A stretch of 64,000 nucleotides of DNA from Cycas panzhihuaensis (taxonomy: Eukaryota; Cycadophyta), in the NCBI GenBank assembly GCA_023213395.1, contig CM041465.1, positions 100,757,741 to 100,821,740 on the forward strand, read 5' to 3'. The position numbers were made by a program, and so were the translations under genes. The stretch's first letter is position 1; each line of letters opens with the position of its first letter. Positions 10,901-23,200 of the stretch are shown in pieces. The notes beneath the pieces were generated by a model. It had not been told where the DNA came from, did no database searches, and saw only the letters and a program-made list of their open reading frames with translations.

Positions 10901-12756
10901 TAAGAGAATTCTTTAGGTTCTTATATGTAAAGGGACTCTTCATTAATTACATCCTTTCCCTTATAAGATTAAGTTGAGTTGGCCATGAAATAAGATTTAT
11001 ATTGTAGAGTAATGGAAAGGGGGACTCTATCTAGTCTATATAAGCCATCCTATTCATGTCTTATAGCCATAAGTTTGTCTGTAGCATGGTCTATAATTTT
11101 TCAAATGACATATCCATTTAACTAATGGAAAGTAGATTCATCTTCATACTCAGTATTAAAAACGCATTACTTATGCGGTGTCTAATGTTAGAGTCCTTTA
11201 AAGTTATTGGTACTCTACTAATTTTGGTCATATTATTAATCAAGTTGTTCCTAAATATGACCGTTTAAGTGTTGATTGGTTCCAATATCATTTCTGAATC
11301 TATCATGTGTCTTATTACACCATAATCAAGGAGCCATATGGTCTCATCAAGCTTTGAGGATAGTTCTACAAAAAATAAGTTTTAGAAGGAGGAGTCTTGA
11401 CTGTCTCCCATGTTTCCACCTTGTTATTAATTATGCTATTGGTTCCTTTAATTCCTATTTAAGAAGCATTGCTTGTTTTGAGGTCTTTGTCCTTATGTGG
11501 GCCTTAGATTCTAATTCTGCTAATAGAATTAGCCTTGAGATTGATATGATGGCCCTTCTTATAGGTAGAAAAGGTATCCTTATTATTAAATGGGACCATC
11601 TTGTTGATAATGAGGACCTCCTTATTGTGGAAAGGGGGCTCCTTGAGGAGGGCATGGTCCTCCTTATTTATAAGAAACTCCTTATCTTTATTGAGTGTAA
11701 TTAGGACCTCCTTGATGGTATGAGGGTGCTCCTTATTAATGAATGAGGGGTGGTTGTTGATAAAATGACCCAGATGCTTGGTTTTCTTAGTTCTACAAGA
11801 GCTATAAATCAACTTGTCATCTCTTACATTCAACAACTAGATGTCCAGTTTTTCCACAATAGAGGTAGGTAACATTTGGTTTACCTTGTTAATTCTTTTA
11901 ATATTATCCTTATGGTTGTTACTATGATTGTTGAGGCTGTTGAGTTAGATAGGAGGAGCAGGATGTGCCAATAAGTTATTAAGTTGGTTTTTGATATAAC
12001 TCTTGTGATATAGAGAGAGGGACTCCAAGTGTTAAGCTAGGTCTTATTGCTAACTAAGCTATTAAGCTTCTCTATTAACTGTCTTACCCTTTTCTGAGTT
12101 TTGAGCTATAAAGACAAGAGTTGAGTCAAATATTGATGTCACCCCTAATTGATTGAGTGTATTCTCCTCTCAAAATAAGAACCCCTCAAAGGTTATAAAG
12201 TCTATCTTGTAGTAATTATCATATAACTTGGATATGAAGGAGTTGTATTTAATAAGTAGAATATTAATGATGCTCGAAATAAAGTCATGGTCAGAAGGTG
12301 GTTCACTAAGGATAATGAATTGGTTTCTAATAGTTTTAACTTTAGTTAAATAGTTGGTAACATTACCAACAAAGGGCATAGGAAATAGATGGGATTTAAA
12401 TGTTAAAGATCTAGATTCATTTTTTCTCTCATAAAGGATACAAAGTATTTTCCATGCCTCATGAGATGTTTGGGAGGTTTCAATATTTTGATCCACTTGG
12501 TCTTCAACCACCAAGTGGAGGAAGGATAATGCTATGTTATCCTTAGCTTTGAAGTTTATTAAGGCTATAGGATCCAATTGGATTATTTTAGTGGAATCAT
12601 TAGGGTATAGTATAGGAATGAGAAGAGATATGTCCCCATAATATAGGCCCAAAATTCGTTCATGATGAGAAAGTTTTTGACTTACTTTTCCTATGGTATA
12701 AAGTTATTTATCCCATTAAGTTTAATAGTGTTTGAAAGGAGCATTTATGATTCCAT
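10901..12756 (-). pseudogene. Copia C gag and protease relic
   Basis: Gag begins near 12,756 (MES-stop-MLLSNTIKL) and, after a frameshift, stays open for 160 codons at 12,170-12,652, including NIALSFLHLVVEDQVDQNI, EAWKILCILYERK and VGNVTNYLTKVKTI. A zinc knuckle at about 11,835-11,880 reads YLYCGKTGHLVVEC, with the first Cys replaced by Tyr. The protease motif near 11,300-11,340 reads WLLDYGVIRHM instead of DSGA. The opposite-strand open tract at 11,276-11,704 is a shadow. This is the best-preserved gag of the A/B/C family. Confidence 0.8.
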
Positions 12757-13493
12757 ATTTAAAAGGTTTTTATGTTTGAATTTATGTCTTTAAAGTTTTT
12801 ATGTAATAAGGAGGCTTCTAATCTAGAGTTCTAAGGCTAAGGATCTCTAGGAAAGTTCTCGATTACTATCCTATCTAATGGCCCTTACCCATAAGTGGCA
12901 AATCAAGGACCTAGTATACTAGTATATAAGTTCAAGGGCTCGATATATCTTAATACATGGGATACAAAGAAGGTCTTAAGACCCCTCTAATTTGTTTCTC
13001 CACCTGCACCAGTCTTATACTGAATGATATATCTAGTGGTGAGAACTTACTAACCAAGGCACTCATCCCCTTGGGTCTAGCCTAATATCTAAATTCTAAA
13101 AGATAGGGTTCTTACCTTAGAATGCCACCCGATACACCTAATAGACCATGAAATTTCTCATCTAATATAAGTAGGCCAGGGGCATATGCATGGTGGTAAC
13201 TTTAGGAGTCTTAATTGTTCCCCTTGCAAGGTTAGAAATAAGGGTTCAATTCAGTAGTTATCCTTTTAATGTGAAAATTTTAATTTTTTAAGTGAGTTTC
13301 TTACACACAAGAGGTTCCTTTTAAAGTAATAAATGAAATGAAGATGAAATAAAGTAAATTAAAATGACAAAGGTAGGTTTATAACTCCCTTGATGGGCCA
13401 AGATTTAAGAGTGAACTTCTTCAGCCTTCCAAGTGTAATACTTATATATAAGACATCACCATGCACTAATTAGCCTTAAACATTAGAATTAAA
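12757..13493 (-). repeat. Copia C leader, primer-binding site and truncated 5' LTR
   Basis: The leader (12,757-13,007) and primer-binding region (minus strand CAGTATAAGACTGG near 13,008-13,023) align with those of A and B. The LTR begins (inner end) near 13,025 and continues to about 13,493, where D gag starts. About 200 bp of the outer LTR end is therefore missing compared with the B/C LTR. A TATATATA-like run lies near 13,443. Confidence 0.6.
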
Positions 13494-14170
13494 TAGCTAA
13501 AAAAGATAATCCATAACTTAATCAGGCAAAAGAACCTCAAAGAGTCTAGTGGAACATTGAAGACACTCAACTTTGAAGCACTTGCTAATAAGTTTATAGA
13601 ATTTGATAAGACCTTTGATATGAACTTTGTAGCCTCTGACTCTCTTCCACATGCAGCCTTTGAGGTAGAAGAAGAAGTTTGCTACATAAGAAATTAAGGT
13701 CCCTCTCATAGTAGAGGAAATAATCAAGTAAGAGGAAGAGGAAGAAATATGGAAAATCATCCACAAGGTTAAGAAAATCCTCAGTCATAGCCTCGATAGT
13801 CTTAAGGCCAAGGGCCTCCTCAAAAAAGAGCAAGACAGTCAGGCTAAACTAGTACCTCTTTAGGGATTAGTAATCAAACTATTATGTTTGATCAGTATAA
13901 CCGTAAATGACACTTAACAAAGGACTACAGAACTGCCACTTATAAGTTGGCCAAGTTCTAACCAAAACATAGAGCTCACAATGTTGAAGAAACTTGTGAA
14001 GAATCCTCTAGTGGTACAAGTTTTGTTCAAGCACACTTTCAGAGTATTGAGAGATCTTCAGCATCAAATGCCATCGACCAACCAAAGAGATACTTTAAAT
14101 ATCGATGTGGATATATCACTTGTGAATTCCCTTCACCAATGCCAAGCCCTATTGGAATTGCCAATAGTGT
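13494..14170 (+). pseudogene. Copia D gag, C-terminal part
   Basis: The plus-strand frame from about 13,500 reads LKESSGTLKTLNFEALANKF, then DKTFDMNFVASDSLPHAAFEV and a basic Gly/Arg-rich tail (RGNNQVRGRGRN), typical of a copia gag C-terminus. A degraded zinc-knuckle-like segment (YNCHL) follows near 13,930. Stops and frameshifts are present. Minus-strand open tracts at 13,518-13,833 are shadows of this gene. Confidence 0.6.
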
Positions 14171-15595
14171 GGCTTCAATCGATAGATGGTGGATCATGGA
14201 CACAGGAGCAACTCAACATATGATGTGCAATTACAGTCTATATCAGACATTTGACTCAAATGTTCAAGAAGTTGTTCACATGGCTGATAAATCATAACAA
14301 CCTATTGAAGGAATTAGTAATATTTGCCTAAAACTCCTAATCTTAGAAGAATTTACATTACTTGATATGTTAAACAAAATCTACTCTCCTTATCCATACT
14401 TGTCACTCATGGATTTGATCTAAGTGTAATGGTAAATGACCAGACTCTCTAGGTCATTCACCCTCCAACTAACCAGGTGGTTTTGACTAGACATCTCTCT
14501 GGCAAACTCTTTCAACTGAATGGCTCTCCATCTTCTGAAGCCCATTGTGTCCAAATCCCTTGTACCGATGAAAAAATTATATTTAATTCCATCTTGACCC
14601 ACCCAACATTGTCACTAGAATCTCTTTGGCATGATCGCATGGGCCATGTTCACATTAATAAACTTAGAGATCTTTCTAACACTCTTATAAATCTTCCAAA
14701 GTTCTCCTATAAGCCCTTTAAATGTGAAGCTTATATCATTGTCAAATCTCATCGACAACCATTTCCTAAAAGTCAGTGGAAATCAAGCCATCCATTACAA
14801 TTGGTACACTCTGATTTGTATTGGCAAATGCCCATTCCTTCACTGAAGGGAAAGTTATATTATATCGCTTTCATTGATGATTTCACTAAAAAAGTATGGG
14901 TAGTTTTTCTATACAAGAAAGATGAAGCATTCTGTGTATTCAAAGAATTCAAAGCCCTCACTGTAAAAGAGTCTGGTTATCAACTTAAATATCTTCAAAC
15001 TGATAATGGTGGTGAATATACCTTAAATGAGTTTTAAAGCTACCTTCAAGACAATGGAATCAAGCATCAAACAACAGTAGCAGGTATCCCATAACAAAAT
15101 AGAGTTGCTGAGCATTTGAATAGGATAATCATGAACATGGTTCAGGCTATGTTGATATATAAAAATGTCCTTGCCTACTTATGGGCTGAAGCTATCTAGA
15201 TAGTTGTTTATTATATCAATGATATTAGCCCATCAAAGGAAGTACAATCACTGAATGAAAAGTGGTTAGGACAAGCCCCCATTGTTCACTACTTCAAAAT
15301 TTTTGGCTCTACATGCTATGCCTACATTATGGATGCAGATCGAAATAAACTCCAACCAAGGGCACGTAAAGGCATCTTTGTTGGATACCCTATGGATAAG
15401 AAAGGGTGTAAGGTCTTGATACCTTCACAACGAAAAATCATCGTTACCAGAGATGTCATTTTTGTGGAGATAGAGGATCAGTTACTTAAACTAGACTCCA
15501 AAGTACCCTCACACTGCTATAATCATGTTATCAAGTATGATGTTCAGATTCTAAAATTTATGGGGGAGTGGGGGGGTTAGGGGTAAATTACTCCA
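14171..15595 (+). pseudogene. Copia D protease and integrase
   Basis: The protease active site is intact: WWIMDTGATQHM with the Asp at 14,199-14,201. After a frame break a 186-codon open stretch (14,477-15,037) carries the pre-integrase motif LWHDRMGHVHINKL, a zinc pair damaged to CEAYIIVK, and the integrase core: first Asp in LVHSDLYW, FIDDFTKKVWVVF, second Asp in TDNGGEY. Beyond a stop the Glu survives in QNRVAEH, followed by LAYLWAEAI. The C-terminal segment at 15,329-15,580 (RARKGIFVGYPMDKKGCKV, VTRDVIFVE) is open. Stops replace Gln and Trp codons. Confidence 0.9.
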
Positions 15596-17217
15596 AATAT
15601 TGGAAGCTGATAATAGAGCCTTAGAGGATATAAGTTGTGACTCTAAACCAATGAGTGCACATCTAGCACCATCCTTTGAAGATAGTAGAATTAACAAAGA
15701 CAAAGCCATTATAGAAGAACCATCCTCTCCACTTTCAGTCGACAAAGATAAAACAATGGTAGAAGGACCATCTTCCTCAGGCACATCAACATCCTCCTCA
15801 CAAAGTAATCATTTTAATGAACAAGATGAGAACTAAGAAGTTAAGGAAATGAGGATTTGATTCCCAACCTGAGGATCTCGATAAGCCTGCCAACTCAATA
15901 AGGACATACGACCAGATGAGGTAGGAAAAACTAGCACTTAAAGTGCCCATAGAGCAAGGATGCATGAATCATTATATACTGAGCTTAAATTGGCAGAACT
16001 GCACCTTACTCTTAATGAAGAGCCCTTAACGTACCAAGTTGTAAAACATACAGTTTAAATAAATGCTACGAATGAAGAGTACCAATATCTTATCAAGAAT
16101 GGTACATAGGAGCTCATTGATCTACCACTTATCAGCAAGGTAGTTCAAAATAAATGGGTGTTCAAAAACAAATATAGATCAGATGGAACCCTTGAAAAAC
16201 ACAAGGTGAAGTTGGTAGCTAAAGGATTTATACAAAGGGAAGGCATCAAGTACACTAAAGTCTTTTCACTTACAACCAAGTGGCCTATAATTAGAAATCT
16301 TATGGCCTTGAATGCTCAATAGGGTTGGAAAATCCACCAACTCAATATTAAGACTGCATTTCTCAATGGAGATCTTAAAGAAGAAATTTACATGGCTCAG
16401 CCAGAAGGATATGAGATCAAAGTTCAAGAGCATAAGGTTTGTAGACTCATAAAGTTCTTGTATGACCTTAAACAAGCCTCTCATGCTTGGTTTGCCAAGT
16501 TGTCTGAAAGAATGAGGCAACTTAGATATGAGGTTTATGACTACCAAGATATTGATACAACATTATTCATCAAGTGCCATAAGGATAAAGTTACTTATCT
16601 CATAATCTTTATGGATGACATGCTAGTAACAGGTAATAATGAACAGGCAATAAGCCAGCTGAAAAAGGACTTTGGCAAAATGTTTAAATTATCTGACCTC
16701 GGTTTGATGAAACATTACTTGGGAATTGAAGTAACACAAAAGAATGGAAAATTTTTCCTCTCCTAAGAAAAATACATCAACAATCTTCTAACTAAGTTTC
16801 AATTAGAAGATGCTTGACCAGTGATATTACCTATGGACCACTAAGGAGGTAGATGCAACACTCTATAGGAAACTTGTAGTTAGTCTCATCTACACTACCA
16901 ATACAAGGCCAGATATTGTGCACCCTATCAACATTCTTGCTCATTACATGACAAATCCTAAGCAGAATCATTGCCAGGAAGTAGTGTGAGTGTTGAGATA
17001 CCTTAAGACGACCAGCAAATATGGTTTATTGTATGAACCTAATTCAGACTTCAAGCTTTATGCATACACAGACTCAGATTTTGCAGGAGATAAAGATATA
17101 AGAAGATCTATGTCTGGGTATATAATGTTTCTTGGAACAACACCAGTATCATGGAGATCTAGACGGTAGAAGATAGTTATAGATTCAACTACCGAAGCTG
17201 AATACATTGCTACTTCT
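15596..17217 (+). pseudogene. Copia D reverse transcriptase and 5' part of RNase H
   Basis: An acidic linker (15,600-15,836) precedes RT. RT motifs in order are NKWVFKNKYRSDGTLEKHK, LVAKGFIQREG, HQLNIKTAFLNGDLKEEIYM, PEGYE, LYDLKQASHAWFAKL, catalytic FMDDMLVTG near 16,609-16,635 and LGLMKHYLGIEV. RNase H starts near 16,870 (LVVSLIYTTNTRPDI), with TDSDFAGD near 17,080 and STTEAEYIATS just before the solo LTR. Five or so stops and one frame shift are visible. The longest open piece is 124 codons (16,392-16,766). Confidence 0.9.
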
Positions 17218-17853
17218 TGTTGAGAATACAAGGTCCCAAACCTTAAACTGCCACAAGATCTGAATTATTTTGTAACTAGTTATAGGAATCAAAACTAAGA
17301 TTTAACATGCAAGTTCTAAAATCAGAGATAATATAATAACATCAATATAAAAGCCAAACATCACATATGCACTCGATATAACATGGTAAAACCCTAGCAG
17401 TGTGCTAGGGAAAGATCCATATAGGAAAGGTATCGAGTTTTATTACTGTAGAATCAAGATAAAATACATCTCAGTAGCAAAGTGCTCTCAGGAACAATAA
17501 CTATCTACTGCACTCATCATAGTATATTATATTACATACAACATAATAAGTAAAATCCCTAAATCAGGCTATATGAGAGGGTCATCCAAGGCATAAATCT
17601 CAACCGTAAAATCTAAGGTATTTGTATCGAATGACCCTGATTCTCTTTACATTTTAATATGGTTTACAAGGCTAATTTTTTGGGTCGGGGGCTATCATCC
17701 CTGAACCCCTCTTAGCGAGGGGCGTTCCATGCCCCCGCACTTTCAGCAAGGGGCTCCGCCCCTTGGAACCCCCTGAGAAAGATTAGGGGAGAAACCGCAC
17801 CACTAACATGCCAAAATTTTAGCCTCAAACTATTGTTGTTATAATATCTAACA
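17218..17853 (-). mobile_element. Solo LTR with CTTCT target duplication inside copia D RNase H
   Basis: On the plus strand it starts TGTTGAGAATACAAGG and ends ATATCTAACA, with TG...CA termini. It is flanked on both sides by CTTCT (17,213-17,217 and 17,854-17,858), a perfect 5-bp target-site duplication. Removing LTR plus one repeat restores the RNase H frame, from EYIATS to ENSKEVIWLRKLLETL. Length is 636 bp. It is the same family as 8,542-9,189. A GC-rich palindrome-prone part lies at about 17,690-17,790. Confidence 0.95.
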
Positions 17854-18113
17854 CTTCTGAGAATAGCAAGGAGGTGATATGGCTTAGAAAATTATTGGAA
17901 ACATTAAATATCACCCAAACAAGTCCTACCAGTCTTCATGTGGATAATCAATCTGTAATCTGCATGGTGACAAATCCTATATTTTATGATCGTACCAAAC
18001 ACATAAGTACGAAAGTCCACAGGATTAGAGAACTTGTTTATGATAGTACAATTCAAATGGAATACTGCCCCATAGCAGATCAAGTGGTCGATATCTTCAC
18101 CAAACCACTATAA
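17854..18113 (+). pseudogene. Copia D RNase H C-terminal part
   Basis: It continues RNase H after the solo LTR: KEVIWLRKLLETLNITQTS, then LHVDNQSVICM with the catalytic Asp, YDRTKHISTKVHRIREL and the copia terminal motif VVDIFTKPL followed by the stop at 18,111-18,113. It is open over its whole length, in frame with the part before the solo LTR. Confidence 0.9.
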
Positions 18114-18621
18114 AAGGTAAAGTTTGAATAGTTCTGAAAGTTGCTCGGCCTTAGGGCCCCAATCTTTGATTGATCAATGAAGATGGCAACAAGATCATCA
18201 TACTCTATTCTCTTCGTGGAAACCCCTTGTAGGCACAAAAGAATAAGAGTAAGTCTCTACTCTATCCTCTTTATGAAAACCCCATGTAGACATGGAAGGA
18301 TAAGGGTTGTACTAGTTTTAGAAAATCAAAATCTGTGAAAATCCAAAAGGGCATAGGGGATGACCAAACGGTATATGGAGACTTAGCAGATTAAGTTACA
18401 CATTTAAAATGCTTGGCTATTAGGCTACATCAAAGAGCCACCTTAGCCATTTTGATTTATAAAAGGGGCTATAGATCTTAGAAAGTCTGTGGGATTTTAT
18501 TCCCCATTAGGGTTTTCCTACAAAAGTGTCATTTAGAATTTCAATGTAATAATGATGCTCAAATAAAGACCTCATAGAATAGATTTTCTTAAAAATGACC
18601 TTCCACCATTAAGGGGGGGAT
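18114..18621 (+). other. Copia D 3' non-coding region and polypurine tract
   Basis: No coding signal. It contains an imperfect direct duplication of about 53 bp (18,203-18,256 and 18,257-18,308; core GAAAACCCCATGTAGACATG in unit 2) and ends in the polypurine tract AAGGGGGGGA at 18,611-18,620. Confidence 0.75.
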
Positions 18622-19040
18622 TGAAAGAGGTTAATATATCAAGGTCATTTGTGTAAATTAATTATATAACCTTAGTATATATTATTAGCATTAGTCTCTT
18701 AATGAAATATACTTTATGTGCATTTAGATATAATTTTAGGTTCATGTCATTAGGCAGGAAAATCTTAACCCTAATGCTAACCCTCAATAATAAAAGGTGA
18801 AATCTCAAGGAGGGAGTCATTATTCATTCTCACCTCCAAGCTTACCCTTGTATCTTGTTTTATTTTCTTTTTCATTCTCCATTGCCATTGTATGCATGTG
18901 AGTGATTTATTCTCTAGATCTATCCTTCCTTCATTTCGAGTGCTCTGTAGTCCTATCACTACCTATTTTCCTTTCTCTCTACTTATCGACCCTACCATTG
19001 CCTTTTTTCTCTATCATTTGACTGAGAACCTAGTCTCCTC
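18622..19040 (+). repeat. Copia D 3' LTR start; far end unresolved
   Basis: It starts TGAAAGAGGTTAATAT directly after the polypurine tract, with TATATAAC and TAGTATATATT runs near 18,663-18,685. No second copy is available for comparison, so the outer end is not fixed; a CA near 18,880 is possible. The remainder leads into the E1 second RNase H and may belong to E1. Confidence 0.5.
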
Positions 19041-19480
19041 ACTATGGCATTGCTTATCTTCACTGATGGAGGAAGTCATAGTAACCCAAGCCCTTCTGCT
19101 ACCGTATGGATCATCTGTGACCCCTCTGGATATGACTACCTATGTTTCAGAGTCTTTCTTCCTGAGGCCACTAATAACAAAGCTAAATATATAGTTATTA
19201 TTGAAGCCCTTACTGATGTGCTTCATTTCTACCATAGTCCCATCGTCCTGCTTTGTGACTCTTAAGTCATCATGTCATATCTTACCCAGGTTTACCAGGT
19301 ACATTAACCATACTTGAGAGCCCTTGCTTCGATCGCTAGGTCCCTTGTGTCTCATTTCTCTTCTATAGACATCCAGCACATCCCCTAAGACCAAAATGCT
19401 AAGGCAGATGGCCTTGTTTGTCATATCCTCGAGTAATGTCTCCCTCTTCTAGACAATCCCCCTTGAAGAACCTATCAAGT
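19041..19480 (+). pseudogene. Additional (second) RNase H domain of Tat-type element E1
   Basis: RNase HI-like domain unlike the one fused to reverse transcriptase. It has MALLIFTDGGSHSNPSPSAT with the first Asp, NNKAKYIVIIEALTDVLHF (normally NNEAEY, so the catalytic Glu is Lys here), IVLLCDS with the third Asp, YLTQVYQV, IQHIP and NAKADGLV with the last Asp. It aligns along its length with 58,484-58,910. In plant Ty3/gypsy elements of the Tat group such a domain lies between integrase and the 3' LTR, as here. It is broken by stops from 19,263. No upstream gag-pol of E1 is present, so the element is truncated. Confidence 0.85.
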
Positions 19481-19957
19481 TACCCAAACACCCTGGTTCT
19501 GGGTTCATTCCATCCTCCATCTTGCGATCTATTCATACCTCTAAAAGCTGTCCATTAATGAGGTTAAATTATGATGACCATTAGGTTTGTTCTCTTTGCT
19601 CTATCCTTCGTACCACCTACAGTATAAAGCCCCCATCATTTTGACTTTTATATGTATATATCTCTCATTCATAACATTCAATTTATCATGTTCATGACTG
19701 TCACCACTATTCACCTTACATATGTGCAATGGGGACATCCCCCCCATCAACCCTCTTTCTCATTAGACTTTAGGATGACACATAAGCAACTTCTATGCTG
19801 CTCCTTCCTCCTTGTCTATGTGTTCTACCATGATACTTTCCACTACCCTTGGATGATAATACTACTATATTTAATACGTGTTACTAACCTTTGTGTTGCT
19901 AGTATTTGCTATCACATTATACTTCTAAATAACAAGGCTCTATTGCCAAAGGGGTAG
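19481..19957 (+). other. E1 spacer and polypurine tract
   Basis: Non-coding segment between the second RNase H and the LTR. An open tract at 19,652-19,957 has no recognisable domain. A conserved piece (CTCTAAAAGCT, ATGAGGTTAAA, near 19,541-19,570) recurs in G2 near 58,980-59,010. It ends with the polypurine tract CCAAAGGGGTAG (19,946-19,957), equivalent to CCAAGGGGGTAG before LTR4. Confidence 0.7.
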
Positions 19958-22900
19958 TGTTTTTCGGCTACCAGGAATGGACATGGATGAATCGACTCAG
20001 GTGAGTTTAGGTATGCTTCTATCTTCACTTTTATCAGTTTCAGAAATGGCTGATCAAGGTGCATTATGTACATTGCATTCTAATTAATTGACTATATGAT
20101 CACTATGTATTGTTTGCCTATTCATATTGCATCTTAATACTTTTAGCCTATGATGATTAAGGATACATATCCATGGCACTCCATGATCCTTCTTCATGTC
20201 TCCATGTGTCCCCAAGTACTTTTGGCTTCTGCAGCCTATTTCGCATCATTTCTTAGCATGACACAACCCATAGCACCTCGCTTAGGCCCAATCGTCACCT
20301 TTATGTGCAATTTGTCTCTTTTCTTAGAGCCCTCAACCATTGTTTCCTACTTATTGTGGTCCCTCTAAGTCCCATGGCCCCTTCTTACCACCTTGACACT
20401 ACACCATACTCCCTTAGGGTCCCTCCACCCCCCCCCCCGCCCCTTTTGGGAGCCTGTGGGCTCTCCCCTTTCTTTTTGCCTTAGTTTTACCTGCACCACC
20501 ATAAACTCTACAGTACTAGTGTAAACTTTGCAATACTGTGAAGTTTTCCATGGTACGACTATTCACAAGCCTTTTTTTGTTTAGCCATGACTAATTTTGC
20601 ATTAAGTATGAAATTTCCACATGGTAGTTGGCTATTTCCCACTCGGGGCAAATGCTAATCACTTGTTGATCTAGGGTTGGGTTTAAAAACCCAAAAATCA
20701 CCTCATTTTCATTCTACTTAGTCTCTTTTTTTCTCCTCTCTTCTCAAGAAGTTATGAATGAAGCTTCAACCCTACTATACTTACTCCATGCTTTAGCTAC
20801 CAGCTCCTATAGGATAGAAAATGTGAGTTGTAGGTATGTAGCAAGGTCAGCTAAGATAGAGCCACGTTCCAAATGTCTTACCAAGCCTTGCGTTGCACTT
20901 CTTTCACATGTTATGCTCCTCTTATGTTATATTACAGGGATTTTTAACAATCCCCTAAAGGAACCCTCCTTTTTAGTTAATTTTTTTAGTAGATCTGCTT
21001 CAAATCTATCATTACGAGGTATTTATAGATCTACCTTTGCTCTTTTCCTTTCATAACATAGGTATCCTTTTACTTGTCTTTTTCTACTCAAACATGTGAA
21101 GTTTTCCTTCTTTCTTCTATATGGGGAGGTAAACCCTCATTTCTATTAGCTTATCCTCCTCCTCCCCAAAGTTTTCTTGGGTCTATTTAAGGAGGTAGCA
21201 AGAAATGTGGTCTGCAGGAGAGTGAAAGGACTTTTAGGCAGGGTGTGCCTTCTCCTCAAGGGTAGCCCCCTTCTCTCCTTCCCTTTTACTTCTCTCTATA
21301 CCTTCCTTGCTTACCCAAAAACTATTGGAGTAGGGATCTCCACTGATTGTAGCATAGGTAGCCCCTTGTTATGCCTGCAACCAGCCACCAAGGACCATAT
21401 ATAACTTGGTTACCATCCCTCTTTTGTGTCTTTTTATCTTTGGGGCTTTCCTTTGCAAATTTTTGTAAAAGTTACACTTTGTAACTTTTGCAACTTTTTT
21501 CTTCTATATGCAAAACCTGTTTTGCTCTTACTATTGAGTAGTCTTGACCTTCTTAGCCATTGGTTTGAGTGCTTGGGAACATGTGGACTATTTAGTTGGG
21601 AGGGTTAGCCATTCTAAGGCTACCTATCTTCTTCCCTTTCACCCCCCATTTTCCACATTACTTATTAGTTGTGCATACAAGATAAAAGAAGCACTAACAT
21701 TATATGTTTTGTTATTTGATATATATTCATTAAATCTATTATCTTTCGCCCCATTACCCTTGAAAAGGGATATATATAAACACATACATTTTCTTGTATA
21801 CACTTGCTTCTACACTCAAACAGATCCCCTTGAGAAAGGGTAAATTTTGTGTTGTGTAGGTTTCAGGCACCTTAAAGTGAACAAAGACCTTAGTTACAGG
21901 TACATTTTCCCTTCCTAGATGTTATTATTATTATGCTTTAAAATTTCCAAGTAGAGGCATTTCATCCTTTCCTTTTCAGTTTCTTTTACATTTGAGTTTT
22001 GGAGAAGGTAAGGAATCCCCCTCTCGTTGGCACTCCTTTCACCATACCATTCATAGTAAGGCACATTAAGGAGGAAATCTTAGATCGTGAAGGAAGCAAG
22101 AAAGATGCTACACTGACCATCTAACTCCTAGGTGCATTCTTCCTACATTGTCTTTCCTATCATTGCCCTTCTCCCCCCATTTTACTCCTAAATGAGAAAG
22201 AAAAATGAAAGGATTATACAACTTACATTCTATTGTTTATTGTTGCTTGCATTATTTAGATGCATAGAGGGAAATTATTTAACTCATACCAACAGGTGTT
22301 GCCTTTCTCTAGTCATGCCCTTACTTGTTTCCTCTCTTGCCTAAACCCCTCATTTCCACTAGGATTTGGGTAAGGCAAGTTGTGCATTTATCCATTTACA
22401 CTTTACTTTCCTCTTATATATTGTCGGGTGGGTCTATATTTCATGCTTGCATTCCTTTCCTTAGTTGCTTACTTGCCCTTCTTTTTCCCTTGCTTGCAAA
22501 GATAAAGAGAGGAAGGTTAGTACCTAGGAAATGAGAGTGAGTGTGGCATTTCTTTTGAGTTCATTTCCTTTACTATTAAGAAACAAAATACAAATAATGA
22601 TAACTTGTATTCCTATATTACCTTGCTATAAAATAAACATAAGCATAGGAACAATATACCTTGTTTTTATCTCCTATACCTAACCCCTGTTTTAGATGTA
22701 GTGCCTTGATGGTACCTCCCCTCAAGGTCATATTTCCTCTCTTTAGAAAAGCCTCCCTTGGCTTCACCCTTTAACCCAAAGTTGGTCCATCAACCCAACT
22801 TCCTTCTCATTCGCTCACACTACTAGCCTCCCACGGCTTGCATACAAGTCACCCCTCCTCTTCGTTAGGACTTGTTCCACTCATCCCCTCTTTACGAGAA

Positions 22901-23200
22901 GAGGTGAACCTTCACCTTCACCCTCCTTCCTTAGCCATCTAGGATGGGAGGGTCCCTTTAGAGGTTACTTGGCTAACTAAGGAGTTCCCTCTTTTACCCC
23001 AATTCTAAATTGAGGAGGTGTTTACCTGGAAGGGAGTTTGTGTTCTATTTACAGGTCCTTGAACCTGCATTCCAACGCGTGGACACCCCTTGTGGGTGAT
23101 CATTCTTCCTTGTTCTTGTAGATCCTTAACCATAAAGTTACTAGTTATGTTGCCTTGATCTCTTCTAATCTGGTGACCCCCCCCAAAAGATGTGATTCCA
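19958..23200 (+). repeat. LTR1, 3' LTR of Tat-type element E1
   Basis: It starts TGTTTTTCGGCTACC and ends GATGTGATTCCA, about 3.24 kb. It aligns with the other long LTRs: the block GGTGAGTTTAGGTATGCTTCT, the palindrome-rich GTACT/GTAAAC region near 20,500-20,560, TATATA-like runs near 21,719-21,726 and 21,771-21,780, the GGAGGGTTAGCCATTCTAAGG block near 21,597, and the CTTGAACCTGCATTCCAACG block near 23,056. It has a C-run near 20,427-20,439. Its 3' flank is a minus-strand integrase fragment, so the target was another retrotransposon. Confidence 0.85.

Larger units (their letters stand above)
7461..13493 (-). mobile_element. Copia element copy C, full domain set, decayed
   Basis: On the minus strand it has a truncated 5' LTR (about 13,025-13,493), primer-binding site, leader, gag (start 12,756), protease, integrase, reverse transcriptase, RNase H and polypurine tract, and it shares its 3' LTR with copy B. 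A solo LTR of another family (8,542-9,189) splits the reverse transcriptase. Its 5' LTR is cut off where plus-strand copia D begins, giving a head-to-head pair. Confidence 0.85.
13494..19040 (+). mobile_element. Copia element D, plus strand, 5' truncated
   Basis: A copia of a different family from A/B/C. It has a gag part, protease, integrase, reverse transcriptase, RNase H, a 3' non-coding region, a polypurine tract (18,611-18,620) and the start of the 3' LTR (18,622). The 5' LTR and gag N-terminus are missing at the junction with C. All catalytic motifs remain (DTGA; HSD, TDNGGEY, VAEH; FMDD; DSDFAGD, TEAEY, VDNQS), so it is younger or less decayed than A-C. A solo LTR interrupts RNase H. 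Confidence 0.9.

Noticed and set aside
13518-13833. Minus-strand open tracts near the C/D junction
   Set aside because: The plus strand encodes the gag C-terminal part of copia D; the minus tracts have no domain.
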